Part shown: one piece after another, positions 1 to 9,916 of the stretch
How the letters are laid out: every line of letters begins with the position of its first letter
How positions within the stretch are numbered: position 1 is the stretch's first letter
Source of the DNA: Massilia mucilaginosa
GTDB taxonomy: Bacteria; Pseudomonadota; Gammaproteobacteria; Burkholderiales; Burkholderiaceae_D
Reading direction: 5' to 3'
NCBI RefSeq assembly: GCF_011682145.1
Contig: NZ_WHJH01000026.1
Span: forward strand, 19,771-83,770
Length of the DNA: 64,000 nucleotides
Notes under the pieces: model-generated
The model's database searches: none
Seen by the model: the letters and a program-made list of their open reading frames with translations, nothing else
Told to the model about the DNA's origin: nothing
Made by a program: the position numbers and the translations under genes

Positions 1-1392
1 CACGTCCATCAGGTCGTGCCAGCGGCGCGCCAGGTCGTTGCGCGTGGCCACTTTGATCACCGGGCATTCGGCCAGGCCGTACGGCGTGCCGCGCCCCGTG
101 GTAAACACGTGGATATTCATTCCCGCCGCCAGCTGCAAGGTGCCGCAGATGAAATCGCTGGCGGGGGTGGCTGCGTAAATCAGCCCTTTCTGTTTGAGTT
201 TTTCGCCCGGCGAGAGCACGCCGGTGATCGCGGACGATCCCGACTTGACGATCGATCCCATCGCCTTTTCGACGATGTTCGACAGCCCACCCTTCTTGTT
301 ACCCGGCGTGGTGTTGGCGCTGCGGTCGACGCCGCCGCGCGTCAGATAAGCATCGTACCATGCCATTTCGCGGATCATCGCCTCGGCCACCTCGGCGTTG
401 ACGGCGCGCGAAGTCAGCTGATCGATCCCGTCGCGCACTTCCGTCACTTCCGAAAACATCACCGTGGCGCCGGCGCGCACCAGCAGATCGGTGGCGTAGC
501 CGACCGCCGGATTGGCGGTCACGCCCGAGAAGGCATCGCTGCCGCCGCACTGCACCCCCACCACCAGGTCGGACGCCGGGCAGGTTTCGCGCCGGCGCGC
601 GTTGAGCGCCTTGAGCTGGACTTCGGCGGTGCGCATGATCGAATCGATCATCGACTGGAAGCCCACATGGCCGTCGTCCTGCAGGCAGACGTGCGCGGGG
701 TCGGCGCCGGAGAGGATCGGGATCGAGCCTTTCGGGAACAGGCGCGCCGGCTGCAGTTTTTCGCAGCCCAGGCTGACCACCATGGCCTGGCCGCCGAAGT
801 TCGGGTTCTGGGTGATGTTGCGCAAGGTGCGGATCGGGATCTCGGCGCCCGGCGCGTCAATCGCCACGCCGCAGCCGTAGGTGTGTTCGAGGCCGACCAC
901 GTCGTCCACGTTCGGGTAGCGCGGCAGCAGTTCGCTCTTGATGCGCTTGACCGCGTGTTCGACCACGCCGGAGACGCATTGCACGGTGGTGGTAATGGCC
1001 AGGATATTGCGCGTGCCGACCGAGCCGTCGGCGTTCTTGAAGCCCTGGAAGGTGTAGCCTTCGAGCGGCGCCATGACCGGCGCGGCGCGGGTGGCGATCG
1101 GCAGGCCTTCGAGTTCGCGCGCGGCCGGCATGCGCAGCACCGCTTCCGAAATCCAGCTGCCCTTGGGCAGGGCGCGGGCGGCAAAGCCGATCGTCACGTT
1201 ATAGCGCGTGACCGGGTCGCCTTCGGCGAAATCGGCCAGGGCCACCTTGTGCCCCTGCGGCACCGCGTCGACCAGCACCAGCCCATCGGGAAACACCGTC
1301 CCCGCCGGCAAGCCGCCATCGTTGACCACGATGGCCACGTTGTCGGCCGAGTGCATGCGGATATGGAGCGGGGGTTTTTCCGGTGTCGTCAT
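1..1392 (-). CDS. garD: Galactarate dehydratase (3' end outside window)
   Basis: Dehydrates galactarate (mucate) to 5-keto-4-deoxy-glucarate, the first step of galactarate catabolism; a cytoplasmic metal-dependent enzyme of the UxaA/GarD family. The 464 visible residues follow E. coli GarD closely from the N-terminus: a SAF-type domain (about residues 10-75, with [12 protein letters not shown] and PQGHKVAL), then the catalytic part with [17 protein letters not shown], the cysteine motif [32 protein letters not shown] and AATPASDF. The family is about 520 residues long, so some 50-60 C-terminal residues lie beyond position 1. The ATG is at 1392-1390. The divergent CoA-transferase gene lies across a 240-bp gap that holds a GntR-like palindrome. 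Identity is very secure from motif order; whether the strain grows on galactarate is inference. Confidence 0.95.
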   Translation of the reverse strand, partial: MTTPEKPPLHIRMHSADNVAIVVNDGGLPAGTVFPDGLVLVDAVPQGHKVALADFAEGDPVTRYNVTIGFAARALPKGSWISEAVLRMPAARELEGLPIATRAAPVMAPLEGYTFQGFKNADGSVGTRNILAITTTVQCVSGVVEHAVKRIKSELLPRYPNVDDVVGLEHTYGCGVAIDAPGAEIPIRTLRNITQNPNFGGQAMVVSLGCEKLQPARLFPKGSIPILSGADPAHVCLQDDGHVGFQSMIDSIMRTAEVQLKALNARRRETCPASDLVVGVQCGGSDAFSGVTANPAVGYATDLLVRAGATVMFSEVTEVRDGIDQLTSRAVNAEVAEAMIREMAWYDAYLTRGGVDRSANTTPGNKKGGLSNIVEKAMGSIVKSGSSAITGVLSPGEKLKQKGLIYAATPASDFICGTLQLAAGMNIHVFTTGRGTPYGLAECPVIKVATRNDLARRWHDLMDV

Positions 1393-1506
1393 GTTGATAG
1401 CCTTGTCTGCCCGTACCCGCATACGCCCGGGAATGGCGGGCGCGATTGCGGTCGGTTTTGCTAAGTATGCCAGCAAACTTTAGAATCGGCTAGTCCAATT
1501 GTCGTT

Positions 1507-1521
1507 ATTGGTCAGGCCAAT
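1507..1521. promoter_or_regulatory. Putative GntR-type operator between garD and the CoA-transferase gene
   Basis: ATTGGTCAGGCCAAT is an inverted repeat in the divergent intergenic region. Its TTGGTC-x-GGCCAA form resembles half-sites of GntR/FadR-type regulators, which often control sugar-acid catabolism. A second, looser CCAAT...ATTGG pairing overlaps it just upstream. No gntR gene is visible in the window, so the assignment is by pattern only. Confidence 0.35.
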
Positions 1522-1631
1522 TTAACTTTTCCACACAAAATGGTCAGGGTGGTCCGACCGCGTTCCGCGCTTGGCCGAAGCGGCCCGCAAGCCGATATAA
1601 TTGCTGCCTGATTTGCAACAAGGCAGACACA

Positions 1632-3158
1632 ATGACTCAAGCATTTTCGGGCATGCCCAAGGCGCTCGGCCACATCCGCGTACTCGATCTGTCGCGCGTG
1701 CTGGCCGGTCCCTGGTGCTCCCAGAACCTCGCCGATCTCGGCGCCGACGTGATCAAGATCGAACGACCCGGCGTGGGCGACGACACGCGCGCCTGGGGCC
1801 CGCCGTACGCGCGCGACGCCGACGGCAACAACACCAGCGAGGCCGCCTACTTCCTGACCGCGAACCGCGGCAAGCGTTCGGTCACGGTCGATATCGCCAC
1901 CCCCGAGGGCCAGGCGCTGATCCGCGACCTGGCGCGCGAGGCCGACGTGGTGCTCGAAAACTACAAGGTCGGCCAGCTGAAACGCTACGGCCTCGATTAC
2001 GACAGCCTCAGGGAGATCAAGCCCGACCTGGTGTACTGCTCGGTGACCGGCTTCGGGCAGGACGGGCCGTATGCGCACCGCGCCGGCTACGACTTCCTGA
2101 TCCAGGGCATGGGCGGGCTGATGTCGGTTACCGGCGAGCGTGACGACCTGCCCGGCGGCGGTCCGCAAAAGGCCGGGGTGGCGCTGACCGACCTGATGAC
2201 CGGCATGTACGCCACCGTGGCGGTGCTGGCCGCGCTCACGCACCGCGACCGCAGCGGGCAAGGCCAGTACATCGACATGGCGCTGCTCGACACGCAGGTG
2301 GCGATGCTGGCCAATGTGGGCAGCAACTACCTTAACAGCGGCAAGCCGCCCAAGCGCTGGGGCAATGCGCATGCCAACATCGTGCCGTACCAGACGTTTG
2401 CGTGCGCGGACGGGCATATCATCGTCGCCACCGGGAACGATGGGCAGTACCGCAAGTTCGTGGAAGCGGGCGGACGCGACGATTTGCTGAGCGACCCGCG
2501 CTTTGCCACCAACCCGCTGCGCGTGCAGCACCGCGACGTGCTGGTGCCGCTGCTGGCCGGGATGGTCGCAACGCGCACGCGCGGCGAGTGGATTGCGCAG
2601 CTCGAAGCGGTCGGCGTGCCGTGCGGGCCGATCAACGATGTCGGTGAAGTGTTCGAGAACGAGCAGGTGAAGGCGCGCGGCGTGGCCATCGAGATGGATC
2701 ATCCGGCGGCGGGCAAGGTGAAGCTGGTGCGCAGCCCGATGAAACTGTCGCTCACGCCGGCGCAGGCCGATCTGCCGCCGCCGATGCTGGGGCAGCATAC
2801 CGATGAAGTGCTGCGCGACCGGCTGGGGCCCCGCGATGAGGCGCGCGCGCCGCCCCGGGCCACGGGCGCGAGCTCAACCCCCCGTCGTCCCCGCGCCGGG
2901 CGCGGGAACGACGCGCTCAGGCGGCCTTCAGGCCGGCCGCCTCGATCGGCGCCAGTCCGCGCAAGCGCAGCGCCATCGCCAGCGCCAGTCCGAGGGCCAG
3001 CGCCAGCAGCGCGACCACGCCATTCCAGCCGGCCGCGCTCCACACAATCCCCGACCCCGCGCCGATCACGCTCGATCCGATATAGTAGAAAAACAGGTAC
3101 ATCGCCGACGCCAGCGCCTGCGGCGCCCTGGCCCGCCGCCCCACCCAGCTGCTGGTGA
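1632..3158 (+). CDS. CaiB/BaiF (class III) CoA-transferase with anomalous C-terminus
   Basis: Family III CoA-transferase, expected to move CoA between carboxylic acids through an aspartyl-CoA anhydride. The first ~400 residues match the usual length and order: RVLDLSRVLAGPWCSQ near residue 15, LADLGADVIKIE, the ENYKVG region, the YCSVTGFGQDGPYA block, the DYDFLIQGMGG-like segment and QYIDMALLDTQVA, ending with PPMLGQHTDEVLRDRLG. After about residue 400 the frame continues for ~110 Arg/Pro/Ala-rich residues that are antisense to the convergent transporter gene and cross a palindromic intergenic repeat. A one-base insertion in the GGGGCCCC run at 2824-2831 would instead give a stop at 2837-2839. 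The natural end is therefore probably near 2840, and the tail an artefact of a real or sequencing frameshift. Substrate unknown. Confidence 0.85.
   Translation: MTQAFSGMPKALGHIRVLDLSRVLAGPWCSQNLADLGADVIKIERPGVGDDTRAWGPPYARDADGNNTSEAAYFLTANRGKRSVTVDIATPEGQALIRDLAREADVVLENYKVGQLKRYGLDYDSLREIKPDLVYCSVTGFGQDGPYAHRAGYDFLIQGMGGLMSVTGERDDLPGGGPQKAGVALTDLMTGMYATVAVLAALTHRDRSGQGQYIDMALLDTQVAMLANVGSNYLNSGKPPKRWGNAHANIVPYQTFACADGHIIVATGNDGQYRKFVEAGGRDDLLSDPRFATNPLRVQHRDVLVPLLAGMVATRTRGEWIAQLEAVGVPCGPINDVGEVFENEQVKARGVAIEMDHPAAGKVKLVRSPMKLSLTPAQADLPPPMLGQHTDEVLRDRLGPRDEARAPPRATGASSTPRRPRAGRGNDALRRPSGRPPRSAPVRASAAPSPAPVRGPAPAARPRHSSRPRSTQSPTPRRSRSIRYSRKTGTSPTPAPAAPWPAAPPSCW
2883..2913. repeat. Short palindromic intergenic repeat (CGTCGT...ACGACG)
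   Basis: Near-perfect palindrome, CGTCGTCCCCGCG facing CGCGGGAACGACG, between the 3' ends of two convergent genes. It resembles the outer half of the GGCGGGAATCC repeats at 5141, 22046 and 23670, and may act as a bidirectional terminator. Confidence 0.6.
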
Positions 3159-4131
3159 CCGAATGGGTCCCAAAAAAACCGAACGTGAACAAACTCATTC
3201 CCGCCAGGATCAGCACCAGATGGCTGGACAGGGTCAGCAGCAGCCCGGCCAGCATGATCACGGTCACCATCCACAGCACATTGCGCCGTCCGATGCGGTC
3301 GGCCAGGCGGCCGGCCCACACGGAACTGAACATCCCGATCAGATACAGCACCGACATCGCCCCCACCGCGCTCTGGCTCAGGTTGAACGGCGCGGCCAGC
3401 ATGCGGTAGCCGATGTAGTTATACAGGCTCACGAACACGCCCATCACCAGGAAACCCAGCGCGAACAGCCACGGCATGCCGTCGTCGCGCAGATGGGTGC
3501 GGGCGCCTTCCAGCAAACCACGGACGCCCGGCTTGCCGCCCCTGAAATTCTGCGATTCCGGCAGGCTGCGCGCGAACTCCCAGGCCGCGACCAGGCCGGC
3601 GGCGCCCATCGCACCGAGCGCCAGGCGCCACGAGTAATGGTCGCTGACGACCGAGGCGATCACCCGGCCCGCCATGCCGCCCAGCGCGGTGCCGCTGATG
3701 TAGAGGCCCATCGACAGCCCGAGCGACGGCCCTTCGATCTCCTCGCTCAGGTAAGCCATGGCCACCGCCGGCATGCCGCCCAGCGAAAAGCCGAGCAAGG
3801 CGCGCAGCACCAGCAATTGAAAGTAGTTCTGGGCGACGGCGGTCAGCACGGTGAAGACGGCGGCGGCCACCAGCGCGAACGTCATGAGCTTCTTGCGGCC
3901 GATGCGGTCCGACAGCGCGCCGCTGATCACCAGCGACACCGCCAGCGCCAGGGTGGCGATCGACAGCGACCAGCTGCTCTGCGCCGGCGTGAGCGCGAAC
4001 TGGTGCGCCAGCAGCGGCATCAGCGGCTGCACGCAGTACAGCAGCGCGAAGGCGGAAAAGCCGCCGCACAGCATGGCGCGGTTGATGCGCTTGAAAGCGG
4101 GGGAAGCGGCGGTAACGGCGCTGGAAGACAT
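2917..4131 (-). CDS. MFS transporter, YnfM-like
   Basis: Twelve-helix inner-membrane major facilitator protein of 404 residues, drug/solute:proton antiporter type. It follows E. coli YnfM closely: FALLYCVQPLMPLLA in the first helix, SDRIGRKK in the loop between helices 2 and 3, AMAYLSEEI, GLYISGTALGGMAGR, FLVMGVFVSLYNYIGYR and FGFFGTHSVTSSWVG. I start at the ATG at 4131; a TTG nine bases upstream is also possible. It is divergent from a LysR-type regulator, as ynfM is from ynfL in E. coli, which suggests local control. Substrate unknown. A function in aromatic or arabinose-like efflux cannot be told from sequence. Confidence 0.9.
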   Translation of the reverse strand: MSSSAVTAASPAFKRINRAMLCGGFSAFALLYCVQPLMPLLAHQFALTPAQSSWSLSIATLALAVSLVISGALSDRIGRKKLMTFALVAAAVFTVLTAVAQNYFQLLVLRALLGFSLGGMPAVAMAYLSEEIEGPSLGLSMGLYISGTALGGMAGRVIASVVSDHYSWRLALGAMGAAGLVAAWEFARSLPESQNFRGGKPGVRGLLEGARTHLRDDGMPWLFALGFLVMGVFVSLYNYIGYRMLAAPFNLSQSAVGAMSVLYLIGMFSSVWAGRLADRIGRRNVLWMVTVIMLAGLLLTLSSHLVLILAGMSLFTFGFFGTHSVTSSWVGRRARAPQALASAMYLFFYYIGSSVIGAGSGIVWSAAGWNGVVALLALALGLALAMALRLRGLAPIEAAGLKAA

Positions 4132-4237
4132 GATGGACAACCCGAAGTGAATAGACTGGGATCATCTTAGGTTTGCGCTTTTATACTGTCCAATATATAT
4201 TTATGGCGTTACTTATACATCGAATCGATTACAGATA
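4132..4237. promoter_or_regulatory. Divergent promoter region of the MFS and LysR genes
   Basis: About 105 AT-rich bases between two divergent starts. They contain runs such as CCAATATATATTTATGG and palindromic AATCGATT, the usual setting for a LysR-type operator of the T-N11-A class that acts on both genes. No single site can be fixed by eye. Confidence 0.5.
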
Positions 4238-5128
4238 ATGGAATTTCGCCAGCTTCGCTACTTCATCGCCGTGGCCGAGGAACTGCATTTCACGCGCGCC
4301 GCCGAGCGCCTGCACATCGGCCAGCCGCCGCTGAGCCACGCGATCCAGATGCTCGAAGCCGACGTCGGCGCGCAGCTGTTCGAGCGCACCAAGCGCTGGG
4401 TGAGGCTGACCGAGGCCGGTAAACTGTTCCTGGACGATGCGCGCCGCATCGTGGCCTTGTCGGAGCAGGCGGCCAGCACCGCGCGCAGGGCCGAGCGCGG
4501 CGAGGCGGGCGAACTGCGCATCGGGTTCACGTTCTCGACGCCGCTCACGCCCTTGTTTGCGAACGTGATCAACCGCTATCGCCAGCAGTATCCGGCAGTA
4601 ACGTTGACCCTGCACGAAATGGCGACCGTGCCGCAGCTCGACAAACTGGCGCGGCGCGAGCTCGATCTGGGCTTCGTGCGCCCCCCGGAAAATGGGCTGC
4701 CCGAGAATATCGGCTTGACGGCGCTGCGCGAAGATCCGCTGGTGGCGGTGCTGCCGACCGGGCTGGCCCTGGCGCGCAAGAAAGCGATCGCGCTCAGCGA
4801 GATGGCCGAGCTGCCGTTCGTGATGTATCCGCACAGCGCGGGGACCGGGATCTATCCGCAGATTTTCAGGTTGTGCCGGGATGCCGGGTTTGTGCCGAGG
4901 GTGGAGCAGACCGCGGGGGAAGCGTCGACCATCATCGGGCTGGTGGCGGCGGGATGCGGGGTGTCGGTGCTGCCAGGGTCGTTCGAGCGGATCAGGATGG
5001 ATGGGGTGTGTTACCGGCCGCTGCTCGATGCGGGAGCGACCACCACCTTGTTGCTGGCGCAGAGGAAGGGCGAACATGCGCCGCTGGTGCAGGCGTTTCT
5101 GGCGTTGGCGAGCGAGGCGGCGCTTTGA
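4238..5128 (+). CDS. LysR-family transcriptional regulator
   Basis: DNA-binding regulator of 296 residues, the usual length for the family. The N-terminal winged helix-turn-helix is clear in residues 1-60 (MEFRQLRYFIAVAEELHFTR, AAERLHIGQPPLS, LFERTKRWVRLTEAG). It is followed by a linker helix and a two-lobed periplasmic-binding-protein-like effector domain (LRIGFTFSTPLTP, LDLGFVRPPE, GCGVSVLPGS). It is divergent from the YnfM-like transporter and probably controls it in response to a small aromatic or organic ligand; the ligand is not predictable. The gene ends just before a palindromic repeat. Confidence 0.92.
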   Translation: MEFRQLRYFIAVAEELHFTRAAERLHIGQPPLSHAIQMLEADVGAQLFERTKRWVRLTEAGKLFLDDARRIVALSEQAASTARRAERGEAGELRIGFTFSTPLTPLFANVINRYRQQYPAVTLTLHEMATVPQLDKLARRELDLGFVRPPENGLPENIGLTALREDPLVAVLPTGLALARKKAIALSEMAELPFVMYPHSAGTGIYPQIFRLCRDAGFVPRVEQTAGEASTIIGLVAAGCGVSVLPGSFERIRMDGVCYRPLLDAGATTTLLLAQRKGEHAPLVQAFLALASEAAL

Positions 5129-5140
5129 TTCGCCCCACCC

Positions 5141-5212
5141 GCTTCCTCGGCGGGAATCCATAGCACCTTTGCTCACAGGTGCTATGGATTCCCGCCTTCG
5201 CGGGAACGACGG
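5141..5212. repeat. Palindromic GGCGGGAATCC repeat, possible bidirectional terminator
   Basis: The arms at 5148-5168 and 5177-5196 pair almost perfectly (core GGCGGGAATCCATAGCACCT) around a short loop, followed by CGCGGGAACGACGG. It sits between the convergent ends of the LysR gene and the 5256-7810 operon. Related elements are at 22046-22128 and 23670-23743, with fragments at about 2883, 46868 and 49254. Confidence 0.8.
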
Positions 5213-5255
5213 TTTCAAGGGCTAGTGGTACTAATTACAGAAGCTACAGAAGCGC

Positions 5256-6146
5256 CTAACCGTAGTCGGCATCCAGCTCCGAGCCCGCATAATTTTCGAA
5301 CTCGGCAAACAAGGTCTTCATCGCCGTGCGCGTGCGGATTTTTTGAATGACCGTGCAGTTGGTGCGGTACGATTCAATCCGCTCCGCGATCACCGGCTGA
5401 TGCTGCGCCGGCACCTGCTTCATCAGCGCCGCCCAGCCCTCTTCGTAATCGGGCTTGTTCTTGCGGACCGATTTGACCAGGCGCTCAAAATCGGCCTGCC
5501 CGGTGCGCGCCACGATGCGCCCGCCGCCTTCGATCGCAAAAATGATCGCGACCGCAATCACGCCTTCCGCATTCAGGTCGGCGTCGTTGATCGGCCCCGC
5601 GTAGTGATGGCGGCGCAGCCAGCCGGCCGCGCGCACGATCGCCTGCACCGCCTTGCGCTGCTTGTACTGGACCTCGAATTTTTCGAACCCGGCCCAGTTC
5701 TGGTACGGATCGGCGGCGCAAATATCGACGAACAAATCCTTCAGGCGCCGCTGCGCGTACACCGGGTCCTGGTCGTACTCGCCCACCAGCGAGTCTTCCG
5801 GCAAGGCGGCCAGATCGCGCACCATGCGAAAACCCGTCTGGAACGCATGCTCGGCGCCTTCGTCGATCAGGAAATCGAGCGTGGCATCGTCGTCTTCTTC
5901 GCCCAGTTCGTGCTCGAGTCCCAGCGACACGCAGCCCACCGTCAGCAGCAGGGCCTTCTGGATGCCTTCGGCGGTGCGGTCGTTGGTGAACTTTTCGGCC
6001 ACCATGGCGGTGATGCCGGCCAGTTCGTCGGCCAGGATCACCGACTCGTCGCCGATCGCGCGCGCGGACAGGCAGCGGATCGCCCGCACCAGCCGCGGCA
6101 GGCGTTCGACGACGATGGCCGGCAGCATGTTCTGCGCCGCCTCCAT
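5256..6146 (-). CDS. Conserved hypothetical protein, last gene of the J-domain operon
   Basis: Not recognised. A 296-residue, probably cytoplasmic, largely helical protein with no signal peptide or membrane segment. It is acidic in its middle (an EEDDD run near residue 82) and has a basic central patch (YKQRKAVQ). The ATG at 6146 shares a base with the stop of the gene upstream (TGATG), so the two are translationally coupled; a GTG one codon earlier is possible. It is the last of four genes on this strand, after a small J-domain protein and two other unknown acidic proteins. Chaperone-linked work or a shared complex is only an inference from the operon. Confidence 0.8.
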   Translation of the reverse strand: MEAAQNMLPAIVVERLPRLVRAIRCLSARAIGDESVILADELAGITAMVAEKFTNDRTAEGIQKALLLTVGCVSLGLEHELGEEDDDATLDFLIDEGAEHAFQTGFRMVRDLAALPEDSLVGEYDQDPVYAQRRLKDLFVDICAADPYQNWAGFEKFEVQYKQRKAVQAIVRAAGWLRRHHYAGPINDADLNAEGVIAVAIIFAIEGGGRIVARTGQADFERLVKSVRKNKPDYEEGWAALMKQVPAQHQPVIAERIESYRTNCTVIQKIRTRTAMKTLFAEFENYAGSELDADYG

Positions 6147-6925
6147 CACGAGAAGATTCCCGTGCCGATGCTCTTGCGCGCGCCGCGCTTGGGCACATTG
6201 CTGCGCGAGGACGGCACTTGCTTGCGCAAGCGGTACAGCAATTCCTTGGTGCTGCGCATCAGGAACTGCTGTTCTTCGTCCGGGTCGTCGGTGTACTCGG
6301 CGTCGGCAATGTCGCCGCTGTGGCGGAAGTCGGGGAACAGTTCGAACAGGGCGCGGTCCCAGCCATCTTCGCTGGCCTTGGCCAGTTCGATCGCGAGCGG
6401 CGCCACGTCGCTGTCGGACGAAGTCTGGCTGGTGATGTACGGGCCCTTGGCCAGCACTTCGCCAGCCAGCTCGAGCATCTCTTTCGGCGCCATCGAGAAC
6501 AGGATCGCGAACACGGTGGCGCCATGGTCGGTGGCCGAGGCTTCCGACAGCAGCTCGGCGCGGCGCTCCGGGTCGTCGGCCGAAAAGACGATGCCGTGCA
6601 CGTGCGCGAACAGGGTTTCGGCGACGCGCTCAGGGTCGTCTTCGATCATGTCGTCCGACCAGGTGGCGGCGAAAAACGCCAGGCTGTCGGCCCAGGCCTT
6701 GGGCGGCACAAGCAGGGTCGCCAGCGAGGTCTTGCCGCCGTCGAAGCCGGACAAATGCAGGGCCGTGACCTGCGGCGCGAGCGTGGAGAGCACCTCGACC
6801 ACGGCCAGGTCGCCATGCGTCTCGACCGCTTCCGAAAACGCCTGCTCGGCATGCGACAGCGAACCGGCCAGTACCAGTTCGCTGATCTGTTTCGACAGCG
6901 CGGGCAGATTGCTGTTGTCGCTCAT
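6146..6925 (-). CDS. Conserved hypothetical protein, third gene of the J-domain operon
   Basis: Not recognised. 259 residues with no signal peptide. It is mostly helical and acidic for ~225 residues (TDDPDEEQQ near residue 222), then has a basic tail (KQVPSSRSNVPKRGARKS). I start at the ATG at 6925, preceded by GGAAGGAGA and only two bases after the stop of the upstream gene, rather than at an in-frame TTG at 6931. The stop overlaps the start of the next gene, so the three downstream genes form a tight translational unit. The alternation of acidic body and basic tail might suggest nucleic-acid or ribosome contact, but this is speculation. Confidence 0.8.
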   Translation of the reverse strand: MSDNSNLPALSKQISELVLAGSLSHAEQAFSEAVETHGDLAVVEVLSTLAPQVTALHLSGFDGGKTSLATLLVPPKAWADSLAFFAATWSDDMIEDDPERVAETLFAHVHGIVFSADDPERRAELLSEASATDHGATVFAILFSMAPKEMLELAGEVLAKGPYITSQTSSDSDVAPLAIELAKASEDGWDRALFELFPDFRHSGDIADAEYTDDPDEEQQFLMRSTKELLYRLRKQVPSSRSNVPKRGARKSIGTGIFS

Positions 6926-6927
6926 GC

Positions 6928-7431
6928 TCAATCTCCTTCCTTATCGAACATCTGGGCGAAGTCGTCGGTGACGCCGTCGTCTTCGTCGTCGTAGCGGTCG
7001 TCGCCGTCATCGTCGCGCGAGAGCTGTTCGAGCGACTCGTCGTCCTCGTCCCACAGGCGCGGGTGCTTGAACAGGAAGGCGGTGATGATGGCCTGGCGCG
7101 CCAGTTCCGGATGGTTATCGGTCATGGCCTTGTACATGGCTTCGGCATCGCCTTCGCAGGCGGCCATGGCGAACACGTTCTCGGGGCTGCCGCCTTCGTA
7201 GTCGCCCGCTTCCACCAGCAAGCCCTTGGGATTGCTGAAGGTGATGTGGTCGACCAGCGCGAAGCTCATCATGTTGACGTCTTCGATGCCGCCGCCGCTG
7301 GTGTATTCGCCAACCAGCGCACTGACCATCATGTCGTAGTTCTTGCGGTTCGGCGGGTCGCCCAAAATGCCGTCGATCTGGCCGCCGAGTTCACGCGACT
7401 GGTAGGCAAATTCGGGATGTACTTTTCTCAT
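6928..7431 (-). CDS. Conserved hypothetical acidic protein, second gene of the J-domain operon
   Basis: Not recognised. 167 residues. Its N-terminus is MRKVHPEFAYQSRELGGQID and its C-terminal third is very acidic (DEDDESLEQLSRDDDGDD and on). I choose the ATG at 7431 because AGGATC lies about eight bases upstream and the extra upstream codons (Arg/Ala-rich) look non-coding. It follows the J-domain gene by 88 bases and precedes the next gene by two bases. The strongly acidic tail could be a chaperone-binding or disordered region; there is no catalytic motif to point to. Confidence 0.78.
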   Translation of the reverse strand: MRKVHPEFAYQSRELGGQIDGILGDPPNRKNYDMMVSALVGEYTSGGGIEDVNMMSFALVDHITFSNPKGLLVEAGDYEGGSPENVFAMAACEGDAEAMYKAMTDNHPELARQAIITAFLFKHPRLWDEDDESLEQLSRDDDGDDRYDDEDDGVTDDFAQMFDKEGD

Positions 7432-7519
7432 TTTCTGATCCTGTTGGTAATGCGTATGAAGCGCGGAGGCACGGCGCACGCGGCAGGCGCGCGCCATGTC
7501 CGAAAGTTGGGGGCGGTGC

Positions 7520-7810
7520 TTACGCCGGCAAGGTCACGCCGTTCAGGCTGAACAGCGAACGCCACAGGGCGAAAGCCTCTTCTTCCGCATCGATGATGAT
7601 GCGGTGGTTGACGCTCTGGTTGTATTCCTCGCGCCTGGCCGGGTCGGACAGGATTTCGTAAGCCTTGACGATGCTCTTGAAACGCACTTCCGCACCGGGA
7701 GCGTCGTTGCGGTCCGGATGGAAACGCATCGCCAGCGAGCGGTAAACCTTCTTGATCTCGTCGTCGGTCGCATTCGGCGCCACGCCGAGGGTGGTGTATA
7801 AATTGTCCAC
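7520..7810 (-). CDS. Small J-domain (DnaJ-type) protein
   Basis: Hsp70 co-chaperone fragment of 96 residues. The J domain spans residues 3-65, with [20 protein letters not shown] (helices I/II), the essential HPD motif (MRFHPDRND) and [16 protein letters not shown]. There is no Gly/Phe region, zinc finger or C-terminal substrate domain, so this is a type III J protein that recruits DnaK to a specific client. It uses a GTG start with CAGGAG nine bases upstream. It leads an operon with three unknown proteins; the simplest reading is that those proteins are its client or partners. Confidence 0.92.
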   Translation of the reverse strand: MDNLYTTLGVAPNATDDEIKKVYRSLAMRFHPDRNDAPGAEVRFKSIVKAYEILSDPARREEYNQSVNHRIIIDAEEEAFALWRSLFSLNGVTLPA

Positions 7811-7974
7811 GGGAAACTCCTGCTGCCGAAACTGTAAAGCGAGATTATCCTATAGAACGGGATCAAAGGGGCGGAACGCGGCGGCCGGCGCCGGGACAGG
7901 CGCCCTTTGACAGCGATAGCGACTCCTAATTGCGTTAAAATGACACAACCTTATCATTCGCAAAGCATCCCTCC

Positions 7975-9732
<1,758 letters not shown>

Positions 9733-9766
9733 CTGTTGCCCCGAAGCGACACTTTCGTCCCCTCCA

Positions 9767-9803
9767 AACCCCGCCCCGGCACTGCCGCGGCGGGGTTCTT
9801 TCT
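9767..9803 (+). terminator. Rho-independent terminator of glnS
   Basis: A nine-base stem (AACCCCGCC at 9767-9775, GGCGGGGTT at 9789-9797) is followed by CTTTCT. It lies 35 bases after the glnS stop. Confidence 0.85.
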
Positions 9804-9916
9804 ATATTCAGACTTTTCCGATCTCCATACCTATCAGTCTAAATAGGTATTATGACAACTAACTTCCGGTTAATGTGGATCAAACACTGCATCGCCATTT
9901 GCGGCTACCGAAAGGA

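Noticed and set aside
16..1464. Long plus-strand open frame over garD
   Set aside because: It is antisense to the well-matched galactarate dehydratase and has an Arg/Ala/His-rich composition typical of shadow frames in GC-rich DNA.
2803..4170. Plus-strand frame of 455 codons opposite the YnfM-like gene
   Set aside because: His/Gln/Arg-rich shadow on the opposite strand of a clear membrane transporter.
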